From positions 8,781,501 to 8,845,500 of the forward strand of contig NZ_CP059572.1 in the NCBI RefSeq assembly GCF_019175365.1: 64,000 nt of DNA, in the 5' to 3' direction. The translations under genes were made by a program, and so were the position numbers. The notes under the pieces were generated by a model. It saw nothing but the letters and a program-made list of their open reading frames with translations, was not told the origin of the DNA and did not search any database. The DNA comes from Actinomadura graeca. GTDB lineage: Bacteria; Actinomycetota; Actinomycetes; Streptosporangiales; Streptosporangiaceae. This document shows positions 48,658 to 58,381 of the stretch, in pieces; positions within the stretch are counted from its first letter, which is position 1; every line of letters starts with the position of its first letter.

Positions 48658-49945
48658 GCGCATCCTCGACGAGGTCCGCAAGTACCACCACGACGTCCAG
48701 GACGCGCGCGGGTTCGTGCCCGGCGTGACCGAGATCTGGCCCTCCGGGGCGGTCTTGGACGAGGACGACCGCGTGGCGCTCGTCTCGGCGGCGCTGGACA
48801 TGCGGATCGCCGCGGGCAAGCTGTCGCGGCGGTTCGAGCGGGACTTCGCCCGCAGGCTCGGGATGCGCAAGGCGCACCTGGCCAACTCGGGGTCGTCGGC
48901 CAACCTGCTGGCGGTCGCGGCGCTGACCTCGCCGCGGCTGGAGGACCGGCGGCTGCGGCCCGGCGACGAGGTGATCACCGTGGCGGCGGGGTTCCCCACC
49001 ACCGTCAACCCGATCGCGCAGAACGGTCTCGTCCCGGTCTTCGTGGACGTGGACCTCGCCACCTACAACACCACCGCCGACCGCGTCGCCGCCGCGATCG
49101 GCCCGTCCACCCGCGCCATCATGATCGCGCACGCGCTGGGCAACCCGTTCGAGGCCGCCGAGATCGCCGAGCTCGCCGAGCAGCACGAGCTGCTGTTCAT
49201 CGAGGACAACTGCGACGCGGTGGGCTCCACCTACGGCGGGCGGCTCACCGGCACGTTCGGGGACATGTCGACGGTGAGCTTCTACCCGGCCCACCACCTC
49301 ACCATGGGGGAGGGCGGCTGCGTCCTGACCTCCAACCTCGCCCTCGCCCGGATCGTGGAGTCGATGCGGGACTGGGGCCGGGACTGCTGGTGCGAGCCGG
49401 GGGAGAGCGACACCTGCCGGAAGCGCTTCGGCTACCAGATGGGCACGCTGCCCGAGGGCTACGACCACAAGTACATCTTCTCCCACGTGGGCTACAACCT
49501 GAAGTCCACCGACCTGCAGGCCGCGCTCGGGCTGAGCCAGCTCGCCAAGCTCGACATGTTCTGCGCGGCGCGGCGGCGCAACTGGCGGCGGCTGCGGGAA
49601 GGGCTGGACGGCCTGCCGTGGCTGGTCCTGCCGGAGCCCACGCCCAACAGCGACCCCAGCTGGTTCGGGTTCGTGCTGACCGTGGACCCGGACGCGCCGT
49701 TCGGGCGCGCCGCGCTCGTGGACTTCCTGGAGGCGCGCCGGATCGGCACCCGCCGGCTGTTCGCGGGCAACCTCACCCGCCATCCCGCCTACATCGACCG
49801 TGAGCACCGGGTGTCCGGGGACCTGGCGAACTGCGACGTCGTCACCGACCACACCTTCTGGGTCGGCGTGTACCCGGGCCTGACCGACGAGATGATCGAC
49901 TACGTCATCGCTTCCATTGCGGAGTTCGTGGAGACGCACCGATGA
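48641..49945 (+). CDS. NDP-4-keto-6-deoxyhexose 3-dehydratase (SpnQ/RfbH-like, PMP-dependent)
   Basis: The protein is 434 residues of the DegT/DnrJ/EryC1 fold. Instead of the PLP-binding Lys, the active site has FYPAHHLTMGEGG, with a His pair near 218-219. This marks C-3 dehydratases (E1, SpnQ, UrdQ), which use PMP and an iron-sulfur centre. Cys residues that could hold the cluster are clustered in DCWCEPGESDTC. The reaction removes the C-3 hydroxyl of the dTDP-4-keto-2,6-dideoxyhexose to give a 2,3,6-trideoxy sugar, with a reductase that is not encoded here. ATG 48641 has AGGAAGGA upstream. The stop overlaps the next start (ATGA). Confidence 0.92.
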   Translation: MDSQAERILDEVRKYHHDVQDARGFVPGVTEIWPSGAVLDEDDRVALVSAALDMRIAAGKLSRRFERDFARRLGMRKAHLANSGSSANLLAVAALTSPRLEDRRLRPGDEVITVAAGFPTTVNPIAQNGLVPVFVDVDLATYNTTADRVAAAIGPSTRAIMIAHALGNPFEAAEIAELAEQHELLFIEDNCDAVGSTYGGRLTGTFGDMSTVSFYPAHHLTMGEGGCVLTSNLALARIVESMRDWGRDCWCEPGESDTCRKRFGYQMGTLPEGYDHKYIFSHVGYNLKSTDLQAALGLSQLAKLDMFCAARRRNWRRLREGLDGLPWLVLPEPTPNSDPSWFGFVLTVDPDAPFGRAALVDFLEARRIGTRRLFAGNLTRHPAYIDREHRVSGDLANCDVVTDHTFWVGVYPGLTDEMIDYVIASIAEFVETHR

Positions 49946-51333
49946 GCGACCGGACACTGACCCGCCCCCGCGCCGACGCCGGCCTGCCGGCGCGCCTCGC
50001 GCGATCCGCCGCCGCCCGCCACGGAGTGGCCGGGGGCGCCGACGACTTCCACACCTGGTTCGGCGAGCGGCGCGCCGCCACCCGCTTCGCGGTGGACCGC
50101 ATCCGCTTCGACGACCTCGACGGCTGGTCCTTCCACTCCGGGACGGGGAACCTGGTGCACCGCAGCGGCCGGTTCTTCTCGGTGGAGGGCCTGCGCGCGG
50201 GGATCGGAGACCCGGCCTCCGCGCGGTGGGAGCAGCCCGTCATCCACCAGCCCGAGATCGGCATCCTGGGCATCATCGCCCGGGAGCTGGACGGCGTCCT
50301 GCACTTCCTGATGCAGGCCAAGATGGAGCCGGGCAACCCGAACCTGCTGCAGCTGTCACCGACCGTGCAGGCCACCCGCAGCAACTACACCGGGGTGCAC
50401 TGGGGCGCGGCCGTCCGCTACCTGGAGCACTTCGCCGACCCCGGGCGCGGCCGGGTGCTGTCCGACGTGCTCCAGTCCGAGCACGGCTCCTGGTTCTACC
50501 GCAAGCGCAACCGGAACATGATCGTCGAGGTGTTCGACGAGATCGCCCCGCATCCGGACTTCCGCTGGCTGACGCTCGGCCAGATCGCCGAGCTGACCCA
50601 CCACGACCACCTGGTCAACATGGACGCGCGGTCCGTCCTCGCGGGCCTGCCCGTCGCGGGCACGCCGCGCGCCCTGCACGCCGACACCGACCTGTTGTCG
50701 TGGATCGCCGCGATGCGCTCCGCGCACACCGTCCGCACCGAGCGGCTCCGCCTGCCGGAGGTGTCCGGCTGGACGCGCGGCCCGTCGTCGATCGACCAGG
50801 CGGACGGCCGGTACTTCCGGGTCGTCGCGGTGGCGGTGCAGGCGGGCAACCGCGAGGTCGCCCAGTGGACGCAGCCGCTGTTCGAGCCGCGCGGCGAGGG
50901 GATCGTCGCGTTCCTGGCCCGCGAGATCGAGGGCGTCCCGCACGTGCTGGTGCAGGCCAGGCCCGAGCCCGGATTCCTGGACACGGTGGAGATCGGCCCG
51001 ACCGTCCAGCACACGCCGTCGAACTCCGCGCACCTGCCGCCCGCGGAGCGGCCGCCGTTCCTGGACCTCGTGTCCGCGCCGGACCCCGCGCGCGTCCGCT
51101 ACTCGGCGCTGCACTCGGAGGAGGGCGGCCGGTTCCTGAACGCGGTGAGCCGCTACCTGGTGATCCAGGCCGACGACGAGCAGGTGCCGCAGGTCCCGCC
51201 GTTCGGGTTCCGGTGGGTGTCGCACGGGCAGCTCTCCGAGCTGGCGCGCCACGGCCACTACGTCAGCGTCCAGGCCCGGACGCTGCTCACCTGCCTCAAC
51301 GCGGCGACGGCCCTGGCGGGCCAGGCCCGGTGA
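49942..51333 (+). CDS. NDP-hexose 2,3-dehydratase (SpnO/TylX3/OleV-like)
   Basis: The protein is 463 residues and consists of two homologous halves, as is usual for this family. QAKMEPGNPNLLQLSPTVQ in the first half is echoed by QARPEPGFLDTVEIGPTVQ in the second. It removes the C-2 hydroxyl of dTDP-4-keto-6-deoxyglucose, giving a 3,4-diketo intermediate that the Gfo/Idh reductase (51411-52409) then reduces. It is the last gene of the plus-strand sugar operon and is followed by a perfect hairpin. Length and both repeats are complete. Confidence 0.93.
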   Translation: MSDRTLTRPRADAGLPARLARSAAARHGVAGGADDFHTWFGERRAATRFAVDRIRFDDLDGWSFHSGTGNLVHRSGRFFSVEGLRAGIGDPASARWEQPVIHQPEIGILGIIARELDGVLHFLMQAKMEPGNPNLLQLSPTVQATRSNYTGVHWGAAVRYLEHFADPGRGRVLSDVLQSEHGSWFYRKRNRNMIVEVFDEIAPHPDFRWLTLGQIAELTHHDHLVNMDARSVLAGLPVAGTPRALHADTDLLSWIAAMRSAHTVRTERLRLPEVSGWTRGPSSIDQADGRYFRVVAVAVQAGNREVAQWTQPLFEPRGEGIVAFLAREIEGVPHVLVQARPEPGFLDTVEIGPTVQHTPSNSAHLPPAERPPFLDLVSAPDPARVRYSALHSEEGGRFLNAVSRYLVIQADDEQVPQVPPFGFRWVSHGQLSELARHGHYVSVQARTLLTCLNAATALAGQAR

Positions 51334-51355
51334 GAGGGGGCACGTGACGGAAAGG

Positions 51356-51389
51356 ACCGGGAGCCCCCCGGGCGAGGGGGGCTCCCGGT
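51356..51389. terminator. Bidirectional terminator between convergent sugar operons
   Basis: A perfect 14 bp inverted repeat (ACCGGGAGCCCCCC / GGGGGGCTCCCGGT) with a six-base loop lies between the two convergent sugar-gene stops. Confidence 0.8.
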
Positions 51390-51410
51390 GCCTGCGGTGC
51401 GGTGTGCCGG

Positions 51411-52409
51411 TCAGAGCCCGAACCGCCGGGCCTTCTCCTCGACGGCGGTGACCAGGCGGGCCTGGTGCTCGCCGGCCTCGGCGAGGCCGTCCGCCCGGCC
51501 CGCCCGGCCCGAGCGGACGGCGCGGGCGAAGGCGGAGATCACGGTCGCGAACTGGTCGTCGGCGGGCAGCGTGATCTCCTCGCGGTGGTCCTGCCGCTCG
51601 ACGCGGGCCACCGGCCGCAGGTCCGGGGGCGGGGTGAAGGCGCGGTCGAGGCCGAGCCGTCCCGTGCTCCCCGCGAACTCGCAGGTCGTCCGGTAGGAGT
51701 GCTCCATGCCGAAGTGGAGGTCGGCCGTCACGCCGCCGGGCGTGTGCGCCAGGATCCGCCCGGACGTCACCGCGCCCGTCCCGCGGTGGTGCCGCAGGAC
51801 GGCGGCGGCGACCTCCAGGTCGGGGCCGAGGTAGTGCAGGGCCGCCCTGATCGGGTAGACGCCCATGTCGAGCAGGGCGCCGCCGCCGACGTCCGGCAGG
51901 TACCGGTTGTCGTCCTCCGGCAGCGGCGGGATGGTGAAGGCGCTGGAGAAGTCCCTCAGTTCCCCGATGGCGCCGTCGGCGAGCAGCTTGCGCGCGGCGG
52001 TGTGCTGCGCGTGGTGGGGGAACGCCATGTTCTCCATCAGCACGAGCCCGCGCGACCCGGCGTGGCGCAGGAGCCGCGCGGTGGTCGCGTGGTCGGCGGC
52101 CAGCGGCTTCTCCACCAGCACGTGCCTGCCCGCGTCGAGGGCCCGGCGGACCCACTCGGCGTGCAGCATCGACGGCAGCGGGACGTACACGGCCTCGATG
52201 CCGGACGAGGCGAGCAGCGACTCGTAGCCGAGGACGGCGGCGCAGCCGAACCGCCGGCCGGTCTCGGTGGCCTTGTCCCGGTCCCGGCTGGCCACCGCGA
52301 CCAGCCGGGCGTCGGGGGAGGCGGCCAGGGCCGGCAGCATCCGCCGCCGGGCGAACGACGCGCAGCCCAGCACGCCGAACCGGACCGGGCCCGCGGCCTC
52401 AGACCGCAT
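51411..52409 (-). CDS. NDP-3-keto-deoxyhexose reductase (Gfo/Idh/MocA family, SpnN/OleW-like)
   Basis: The protein is 332 residues, with an N-terminal Rossmann loop (FGVLGCASFARR), the family EKP motif (HVLVEKPLAADH) near 100, and the C-terminal mixed sheet domain. In deoxysugar pathways this family reduces the C-3 ketone formed by the 2,3-dehydratase. That step completes 2-deoxygenation here. The start ATG overlaps the end of the 4,6-dehydratase gene by 11 bases, so it is the last gene of the minus-strand operon (ACP, rmlA, rmlB, reductase). Confidence 0.92.
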   Translation of the reverse strand: MRSEAAGPVRFGVLGCASFARRRMLPALAASPDARLVAVASRDRDKATETGRRFGCAAVLGYESLLASSGIEAVYVPLPSMLHAEWVRRALDAGRHVLVEKPLAADHATTARLLRHAGSRGLVLMENMAFPHHAQHTAARKLLADGAIGELRDFSSAFTIPPLPEDDNRYLPDVGGGALLDMGVYPIRAALHYLGPDLEVAAAVLRHHRGTGAVTSGRILAHTPGGVTADLHFGMEHSYRTTCEFAGSTGRLGLDRAFTPPPDLRPVARVERQDHREEITLPADDQFATVISAFARAVRSGRAGRADGLAEAGEHQARLVTAVEEKARRFGL

Positions 52410-53406
52410 GGCCCGCCCCGGCCGGCGCGGCCGGCGCGCGCCGCTTGAGCGGCTCCCACCAGTCGCGGTTGCGCCGGTACCACTCGACGGTCTCGGCGAG
52501 CCCGCGCTCGAAGTCGTGCCGCGGCCGGTACCCCAGCTCGTCGCGCGCCTTGTCGTCGCGGATGGAGTAGCGCCGGTCGTGCCCCTTGCGGTCCGGGACG
52601 TGGCGGACCCGGCCCCAGTCGGCGCCGCAGGCGTCGAGCAGCATTTCGGTGAGCCGGGTGTTGGTCAGCTCCGTCCCGCCGCTGATGTTGTAGATCTCGC
52701 CCGGCCGCCCGAGGGCGCGCACCAGGTCCACGCCGGCGCAGTGGTCCTCGACGTGCAGCCAGTCGCGCCGGTTCGTCCCGTCGCCGTACAGCGGGACGTC
52801 GCCGCCGTCGAGGAGGTTGGTGACGAACAGCGGGATGACCTTCTCGGGGAACTGGCGCGGCCCGTAGTTGTTGGTGCAACGGGTGACCCGGACGTCCAGG
52901 CCGTGGGTGCGGTGGTAGGCCAGGGCGATGAGGTCCGAGGCGGCCTTGGACGCCGCGTACGGGGAGTTCGGGTCCAGCGGATCGGTCTCCGCCCGCGACC
53001 CCGACTCGACCGAGCCGTAGACCTCGTCGGTGGACACGTGCACGAAGGGCCCGGCGCCGTGCCGCAGCGCCGCGTCCAGCAGCGTCTGCGTGCCCTGGAC
53101 GTTGGTGCGGACGAACTCCCCGGCGGCGGCGATCGAGCGGTCCACGTGCGACTCCGCCGCGAAGTGCACCACCTGGTCGGCGTCGGCCATCAGCGTGCCG
53201 ACCAGGCCGGCGTCGCAGATGTCGCCGTACACGAACCGCAGCCGGGGGTCGGTGAGGTCGAGGTTGTCGACGGTCCCGGCGTAGGTGAGCCGGTCCAGCA
53301 CGGTCACCCGCCCGATCTCCGGCCCCCCGGCCACGCCGGGGCCGAGGAGCATGCGCACGTACGCCGAGCCGATGAACCCGGCCGCGCCGGTGACGAGCAG
53401 GTTCAT
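52399..53406 (-). CDS. rmlB: dTDP-glucose 4,6-dehydratase
   Basis: The protein is 335 residues from ATG 53406. It has the NAD loop VTGAAGFIGSAYV, the VHVSTDEVYG motif with the catalytic Thr-Asp-Glu, and YAASK supplying Tyr and Lys; NNYGPRQFPEKVIPLFV is also typical. It converts dTDP-glucose to dTDP-4-keto-6-deoxyglucose, the branch point of deoxysugar synthesis. It overlaps the thymidylyltransferase stop by four bases. An upstream-extended reading frame exists, but its extra residues do not resemble the family. Confidence 0.96.
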   Translation of the reverse strand: MNLLVTGAAGFIGSAYVRMLLGPGVAGGPEIGRVTVLDRLTYAGTVDNLDLTDPRLRFVYGDICDAGLVGTLMADADQVVHFAAESHVDRSIAAAGEFVRTNVQGTQTLLDAALRHGAGPFVHVSTDEVYGSVESGSRAETDPLDPNSPYAASKAASDLIALAYHRTHGLDVRVTRCTNNYGPRQFPEKVIPLFVTNLLDGGDVPLYGDGTNRRDWLHVEDHCAGVDLVRALGRPGEIYNISGGTELTNTRLTEMLLDACGADWGRVRHVPDRKGHDRRYSIRDDKARDELGYRPRHDFERGLAETVEWYRRNRDWWEPLKRRAPAAPAGAGHAV

Positions 53407-54311
53407 CGCCCGCCCCGGAGACGCGCGGACGCGGGGAGCCGCTCGTAGGCCCGGGCGCAGTCCATCACGTACCGCCCGTAGGGGGAGTTCGGCATCTCGG
53501 CGCCGAGCCGGTGGCACTCATCCGGGCCGATGAAGCCCATGTGCATGGCGACCTCCTCCACACAGCCGATCCGGGTGCCCTGGCGGCGCTGCACGTCCCG
53601 GACGAACAGGCCGGCCTCCAGGAGGGACTCGTGCGTGCCGGTGTCCAGCCAGGTGACGCCGCGGCCCATCCACATCAGGTCGGCCCGCCCCTGCTTCAGG
53701 TAGGCGCGCAGCACGTCGGTGATCTCCAGTTCGCCGCGGAGGGAGGGCGTGAGCCGCTTGGCGATGTCGACGACCTCGCCGTCGAAGAAGTACAGGCCCG
53801 GGATGGCCAGGTTGGAGCGGGGCCGCTCGGGTTTCTCCTCGATGGCGACCAGGCGCCCGGCCCGGTCCACCTCCGCGACGCCGAACTTCTGCGGATCGGA
53901 GACCTGGTGCGCGAACAGCACGCACCCGTTCAGCCGCTCCGCGCTGCTGCGCAGCATGGGCGGCAGGTCGGCCCCGTGGAAGAGGTTGTCGCCCAGGATG
54001 AGCGCGCAGTCCTCCCCGCCGATGTGGTCGGCGCCGACCCGGAACGCGTCGGCGATGCCGCGCGGCGCGTCCTGCGCCGCGTAGCGGATGGACATGCCCA
54101 GCCTGCCGCCGTCGCCGAACAGCCGCTGGAAGAGCTCCAGCTCCGTCGGGCGGGTGATGATCAGCACGTCCGAGATCCCGGCGAGCATCAGCACCGACAG
54201 CGGATAGTAGATCATCGGTTTGTCGTAGACCGGGGCAAGCTGCTTGGACCCGACCAGCGACACCGGCTGTAATCGGGTCCCGTTGCCGCCCGCGAGAATG
54301 ATTCCCCTCAT
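53403..54311 (-). CDS. rmlA: Glucose-1-phosphate thymidylyltransferase
   Basis: The protein is 302 residues with the nucleotidyltransferase signature MRGIILAGGNGTRLQPVSLVGSKQLAPVYDKPMIYYPL in shortened form at the N-terminus (GGNGTRL, KQLAPV). It also has LILGDNLFHG, VAIEEKPERP and WLDTGTHESLLEA. It activates glucose-1-phosphate to dTDP-glucose, the first step of the sugar pathway. It is coupled to rmlB by a four-base overlap. Full length and no missing residues noted. Confidence 0.96.
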   Translation of the reverse strand: MRGIILAGGNGTRLQPVSLVGSKQLAPVYDKPMIYYPLSVLMLAGISDVLIITRPTELELFQRLFGDGGRLGMSIRYAAQDAPRGIADAFRVGADHIGGEDCALILGDNLFHGADLPPMLRSSAERLNGCVLFAHQVSDPQKFGVAEVDRAGRLVAIEEKPERPRSNLAIPGLYFFDGEVVDIAKRLTPSLRGELEITDVLRAYLKQGRADLMWMGRGVTWLDTGTHESLLEAGLFVRDVQRRQGTRIGCVEEVAMHMGFIGPDECHRLGAEMPNSPYGRYVMDCARAYERLPASARLRGGR

Positions 54312-54358
54312 CTGCCTGCTCGCACTCCCCTCGGGGCCGCCGCCGGCGCGCCGCGGCC

Positions 54359-54733
<375 letters not shown>

Positions 54734-54784
54734 GTTGTCGTCAGCCTTTCTCGCCCGTGACCGGGCCGGTCCGCATACGAACGA

Positions 54785-54799
54785 CACAGTGTGACTGTG
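54785..54799. promoter_or_regulatory. Inverted repeat upstream of ACP/sugar operon
   Basis: CACAGTGTGACTGTG (6 bp arms, 3-base centre) lies 52 bases before the ACP start, in the 291-base gap shared with the second TetR gene. It shares ACACAG with the operator-like palindrome at 54988-55003. It could let the TetR protein also control this operon; this is a weak inference. The same gap contains a 10 bp palindrome GGCTTAAGCC at 54814-54823. Confidence 0.35.
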
Positions 54800-54987
54800 A
54801 TGCTCGGCCGCGCGGCTTAAGCCCCGCTAGCGCCGCCCTTGGCCGCTCCGTCCCCCGCGCGCCTGCCCCCGGCGCGGGGTCCGCTCCGGCGCGGTGTCAC
54901 GTTTCCGTAAGAGGTCCGTGGAACGGGGGAGCGGGCGTTGCACCTGACCGCACGCGAGTGTAGCTTTTCAACACGTCGAATAGTTTC

Positions 54988-55003
54988 CTACACAGTCGTG
55001 TAG
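54988..55003. promoter_or_regulatory. Palindrome upstream of second TetR gene, probable operator
   Basis: CTACACAGTCGTGTAG has perfect 6 bp arms and lies 21 bases before the TetR start at 55025. A looser repeat (GTGTAG...CAACAC, 54958-54974) lies just upstream. It likely controls the TetR-ABC exporter operon and resembles the palindrome before the other TetR gene. Confidence 0.65.
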
Positions 55004-55024
55004 CTCCCAAGGCCCGGTGATCGC

Positions 55025-55711
55025 ATGTCCGGTGGACCGGCGTCGGAGGACCTGACCGCCCGCGCGCGGATCAGGGACGCGGCGTTGCGGCTGTTCGCCG
55101 ACCGGGGCATCGACCGCGTGACCCTGCGGGACATCGCGCGGTCGGCGGGCGTCTCGGCGGGGCTGGTCCGGCACCACTTCGGGGCCAAGGCGGCGCTGCG
55201 CGACGCCTGCGACCTGTACGCGATCAAGCGGCTCATCCGCATCAAGGAGCAGGCCGTGGTGGAGGGGCGGATCGCCGACCCCGGCTTCCTCCCCGCCGTC
55301 AACCCGACGACGCTGCTGCTCCACCGCTACCTGGGCCGTTCGATGATGGACGGCTCCCCGGCGGCGGCGGAGCGGTTCGACCGCCTGGTGGACCTCACCC
55401 AGGAGTGGCTCGCCGCGAACCACGGCGGCCGCGCCGGGGACCTGCGGGCCCACGCCGCGGCCTTCGTGGGGATGCACGTCGGCCTGCTGGTGATGTACGA
55501 CCACGTCCACCGGGCCCTGGGAACCGACCCCTCCAGTCCCGAGGGGAACCTGCGGCTGCGCAAGGGAGTGCTCGATCTGCACTCCGACCCGCTGCTCCCT
55601 CCCGAGGTGGCCGCCGAGGTGCGGGCGGCGTACGACCGCCTGCTGACAGAACACAGTCCCATCGCCGCGGATCCGCCCACGGCGGACGGCGTGGCCGAAG
55701 GAGAAGGGTGA
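55025..55711 (+). CDS. TetR-family regulator of the ABC exporter (second copy)
   Basis: The protein is 228 residues. The N-terminal DNA-binding domain ([45 protein letters not shown]) is nearly the same as that of the TetR protein at 43598-44287; the ligand domain differs. The stop overlaps the ABC ATPase start (TGATG), so regulator and exporter are co-transcribed. The usual design is that the regulator represses its own operon until the exported compound binds it. The palindromes in front support this. The ligand is unknown but is probably the polyether or its precursor. Confidence 0.92.
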   Translation: MSGGPASEDLTARARIRDAALRLFADRGIDRVTLRDIARSAGVSAGLVRHHFGAKAALRDACDLYAIKRLIRIKEQAVVEGRIADPGFLPAVNPTTLLLHRYLGRSMMDGSPAAAERFDRLVDLTQEWLAANHGGRAGDLRAHAAAFVGMHVGLLVMYDHVHRALGTDPSSPEGNLRLRKGVLDLHSDPLLPPEVAAEVRAAYDRLLTEHSPIAADPPTADGVAEGEG

Positions 55712-56658
55712 TGACCGAGTCGATCACAGTCGAGGGCCTGGTCAAAAGGTTCGGGCGAGCGCGTGCGCTGGACGGGCTGGACCTGTCGGTGCGCACGGGC
55801 GAGGCGCACGGCTTCCTCGGGCCGAACGGCGCCGGCAAGACCACCACACTGCGCGTCCTGCTCGGCCTGATGCGCGCGGACGGGGGGACCGCCACCCTCC
55901 TCGGCGGCGATCCGTGGACGGAGGCGACACGGCTGCAGCGCCGGCTGGCCTACGTGCCCGGCGACGTGACGCTGTGGCCCAACCTCAGCGGCGGCGAGGC
56001 CATCGACCTGCTCGGGCGGCTGCGCGGCGGGCTCGACAGGCAGCGGCGCGCGGACCTGCTGGAGCGCTTCGACCTCAACCCGCGCAAGAAGTGCCGGGCC
56101 TACTCCAAGGGCAACCGGCAGAAGGTGGCGCTGATCGCCGCGCTCGCCTCCGACGTCGAGCTGTTCATCCTCGACGAGCCCACCTCCGGCCTGGACCCGC
56201 TCATGGAGGAGCTCTTCCGCCAGGTCGTCCGGGAACGCCTGGACGAGGGGCGGACGGTGCTGCTGTCCAGCCACATCCTCTCCGAGGTGGAGGCGCTGTG
56301 CGAGCGCCTCACCATCATCCGCGCGGGCCGGACGGTGGAGACCGGGTCCCTCGCCGAGCTCCGCCACCTGACCCGCACCTCCATCGACGCCGAGCTGGCC
56401 GGCCCGGCGGAGGGCCTCGCCGGGCTGCAGGGCGTCCACGACGTGCGGACCGAGGACGGGCACGTCCACTTCGCCGTGGACAACACCCAGCTGGACGTGG
56501 CGCTGCGCCATCTCACGTCCATCGGCGTGCGCTCCCTGGTCAGCCGGCCGCCGACGCTGGAGGAGCTGTTCCTGCGGCACTACCGGTCGGACGACGCGGG
56601 CGGGACCGGCGACGCCGGCCGGTCCGCCGGGACGCCGAGGGCGGAGGCGTCGCGATGA
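55711..56658 (+). CDS. ABC transporter ATP-binding protein (antibiotic export)
   Basis: The protein is 315 residues with Walker [10 protein letters not shown] at about 37-45, a signature loop SKGNRQKV in place of the standard SGGQ, and Walker [14 protein letters not shown] followed by the H-loop [13 protein letters not shown]. The C-terminal extension is typical of drug-resistance ABC2-type ATPases. It forms an exporter with the membrane protein encoded next, overlapping it by four bases (ATGA). Export and self-resistance for the polyether is the likely role. Confidence 0.94.
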   Translation: MTESITVEGLVKRFGRARALDGLDLSVRTGEAHGFLGPNGAGKTTTLRVLLGLMRADGGTATLLGGDPWTEATRLQRRLAYVPGDVTLWPNLSGGEAIDLLGRLRGGLDRQRRADLLERFDLNPRKKCRAYSKGNRQKVALIAALASDVELFILDEPTSGLDPLMEELFRQVVRERLDEGRTVLLSSHILSEVEALCERLTIIRAGRTVETGSLAELRHLTRTSIDAELAGPAEGLAGLQGVHDVRTEDGHVHFAVDNTQLDVALRHLTSIGVRSLVSRPPTLEELFLRHYRSDDAGGTGDAGRSAGTPRAEASR

Positions 56659-58250
56659 GCGTCCCGGCCGGCACCGGCAAGCTCGTCCGGCTCATCCTGC
56701 GGCGGGACCGGTGGCTCCTGCCGCTGTGGCTGCTGCTCGCCCTCTTCCCGGTCTCCGCCGTGAACTCGCTGGGCGACCTGTACCCGACGGCCGCCGAGCG
56801 CCAGGACTTCGCCGCGGAGATGGAGGGCAACTCGGCGCTCATGGTGCTGTACGGCCGCCTCTACGGGTCGGACCTCGGCGAGCTGGCGGTCTGGCGGGCG
56901 GGCTTCATGCCGGTGTTCTTCGGGCTGCTCGCCCTCCTGTTCGTCATCCGGCACACGCGCACCGAGGAGGAGAGCGGCCGCCGCGAGCTGGTGGGCGCCG
57001 CCTCCGTCGACCGCCGGGCGCCGCTGGCCGCGGCGCTGGCCGTGGCGTTCCTGGTCGCCCTCGTCGCGATGGTGCTCGTCGGGACGACCGTCCAGGGCCA
57101 GGGCCTGCCCGCGGCGGGATCGTGGGCGTTCGGCGCGCAGTACCTCGTCGTGGGCGCGGTGTTCGCCGCGGTCGGGGGAGTGGCCGCCCAGCTGACCACC
57201 AGCGCCCTGACCGCGCGCGGCATCGCCGTGGCGGTCCTCGGCGTGTTCTTCGCGCTGCGCGGCGTGGGCGACTCCAGCGGCCAGCGGGGCGGCGCGGCGT
57301 CCTGGGTGTCGTGGACGTCGCCGTTCGGCTGGGCGAACCAGCTCCGCCCGTTCGACGGCGACCGCTGGTGGGTGCTCGCCGTGCCGCTCGCGGCCGTCGT
57401 GGTGCTGGTCGCCGCCGCCCACGTGCTGTCCGCGCGGCGCGACCTCGGCGCGGGGCTGCTGCCGGACCGCCTCGGCCCTCCCGAGGCGGCGCCGTCGCTG
57501 CGGTCCCCGCTGGCCCTCGCCTGGCGGATCCAGCGGGGTGCCCAGATCAGCTGGCTGGCCGGGTTCGCCGTCGCCGGGCTGGTGTACGGCGGGCTGGCCA
57601 AGACCGTCGCGGAGGGCCTGGAGGACAACCCGAACAAGAAGCTGGAGGACGCCCTGGCCCGGCTCGGCGGGCAGGGCGGGCTCATCGACACCTGGCTCGC
57701 GAGCATGCTGAACTTCATGGCGATCGCGGCCGCCGCGTACGCGATCCAGGCCGTCCTCAGGCTGCGGGCCGAGGAGACCTCGCTGCGCGCCGAGTCGCTC
57801 CTGGCCACCGGGGTCGCCCGGCTCCGCTGGGCGGCCGGGCACCTGGTGTTCGCTGTCGCCGGGCCGGTGGTCGTGCTGCTGGTCGCCGGCCTCGGCGCCG
57901 GGCTGGCCAGCGGCGACCCGGGCCGGCAGATCCCCCGGCTGCTGGGCGCCTCGGCGGCCCAGCTGCCCGCGGTCTGGGTGCTGGTCGCGGTGGGCCTCCT
58001 GGTCTTCGGCCGCCTTCCGCGGCTCTCGCCCATCGCCTGGGGCGCCCTCGGCGTGTGCGTGATGCTCGGCCAGGTCGGCGCGCTGCTGGAGCTCAGCCAG
58101 TGGGTGCTGGACGTCTCGCCCTTCACCCACACGCCCAAGCTGCCGGGCGGCGACCCGTCGGTGACGCCGCTGGTCTCGCTGACCGCGGTCGCCCTGGCGG
58201 TCGGCGCGGCCGGCCTGGCCGCCCTCCGCCGCCGCGACCTCCCCGCCTGA
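56655..58250 (+). CDS. ABC transporter permease, polyketide-antibiotic exporter family (TnrB3-like)
   Basis: The protein is 531 residues with about a dozen hydrophobic segments in two halves (first near 18-36, [14 protein letters not shown]; last near 505-525). It resembles the family of putative exporters of polyketide antibiotics, one member of which, TnrB3, was described for resistance to the polyether tetronasin. It follows the ATPase with an ATGA overlap. The stop is immediately followed by CCCCTA repeats and a hairpin. The substrate is inferred only from context. Confidence 0.9.
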   Translation: MSVPAGTGKLVRLILRRDRWLLPLWLLLALFPVSAVNSLGDLYPTAAERQDFAAEMEGNSALMVLYGRLYGSDLGELAVWRAGFMPVFFGLLALLFVIRHTRTEEESGRRELVGAASVDRRAPLAAALAVAFLVALVAMVLVGTTVQGQGLPAAGSWAFGAQYLVVGAVFAAVGGVAAQLTTSALTARGIAVAVLGVFFALRGVGDSSGQRGGAASWVSWTSPFGWANQLRPFDGDRWWVLAVPLAAVVVLVAAAHVLSARRDLGAGLLPDRLGPPEAAPSLRSPLALAWRIQRGAQISWLAGFAVAGLVYGGLAKTVAEGLEDNPNKKLEDALARLGGQGGLIDTWLASMLNFMAIAAAAYAIQAVLRLRAEETSLRAESLLATGVARLRWAAGHLVFAVAGPVVVLLVAGLGAGLASGDPGRQIPRLLGASAAQLPAVWVLVAVGLLVFGRLPRLSPIAWGALGVCVMLGQVGALLELSQWVLDVSPFTHTPKLPGGDPSVTPLVSLTAVALAVGAAGLAALRRRDLPA

Positions 58251-58310
58251 CCCCTACCGGCCCCTACGCGTCCCGCCCCCTCCCGCGGCGGGGGCGGACG
58301 TAGGGGGCGG
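58250..58310. promoter_or_regulatory. Gap after exporter: CCCCTA repeats, hairpin and TAGGGGG box before P450
   Basis: ACCCCTAC (58250) and GCCCCTAC (58260) are spaced by 10 bases and overlap the permease stop. A GC-rich hairpin (58268-58300; arms CGTCC-CGCCCCC and GGGGGCGGACG, imperfect) may terminate the exporter operon. GTAGGGGGCGG (58300-58310) lies 72 bases before the P450 start and fits the recurring box in its orientation. Confidence 0.45.
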
Positions 58311-58381
58311 CTCCGGGTTGTCGCGCCCCACGGTGCGTGTGAGCGTGGGACGACACGACGGGCGCTACCGAGGAGCGGTTC

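Noticed and set aside
48641..49945. Sugar aminotransferase
   Set aside because: The fold fits, but the PLP Lys is replaced by His in the FYPAHHLTMGEGG motif, which marks 3-dehydratases, and no amino-sugar N-methyltransferase is present.
54814..54823. Palindrome GGCTTAAGCC in the ACP-TetR gap, and a similar CTTAAG palindrome near 34993
   Set aside because: Ten-base palindromes around CTTAAG are not rare, the flanks differ, and spacing to the genes is inconsistent. Kept only as a note in the region descriptions.
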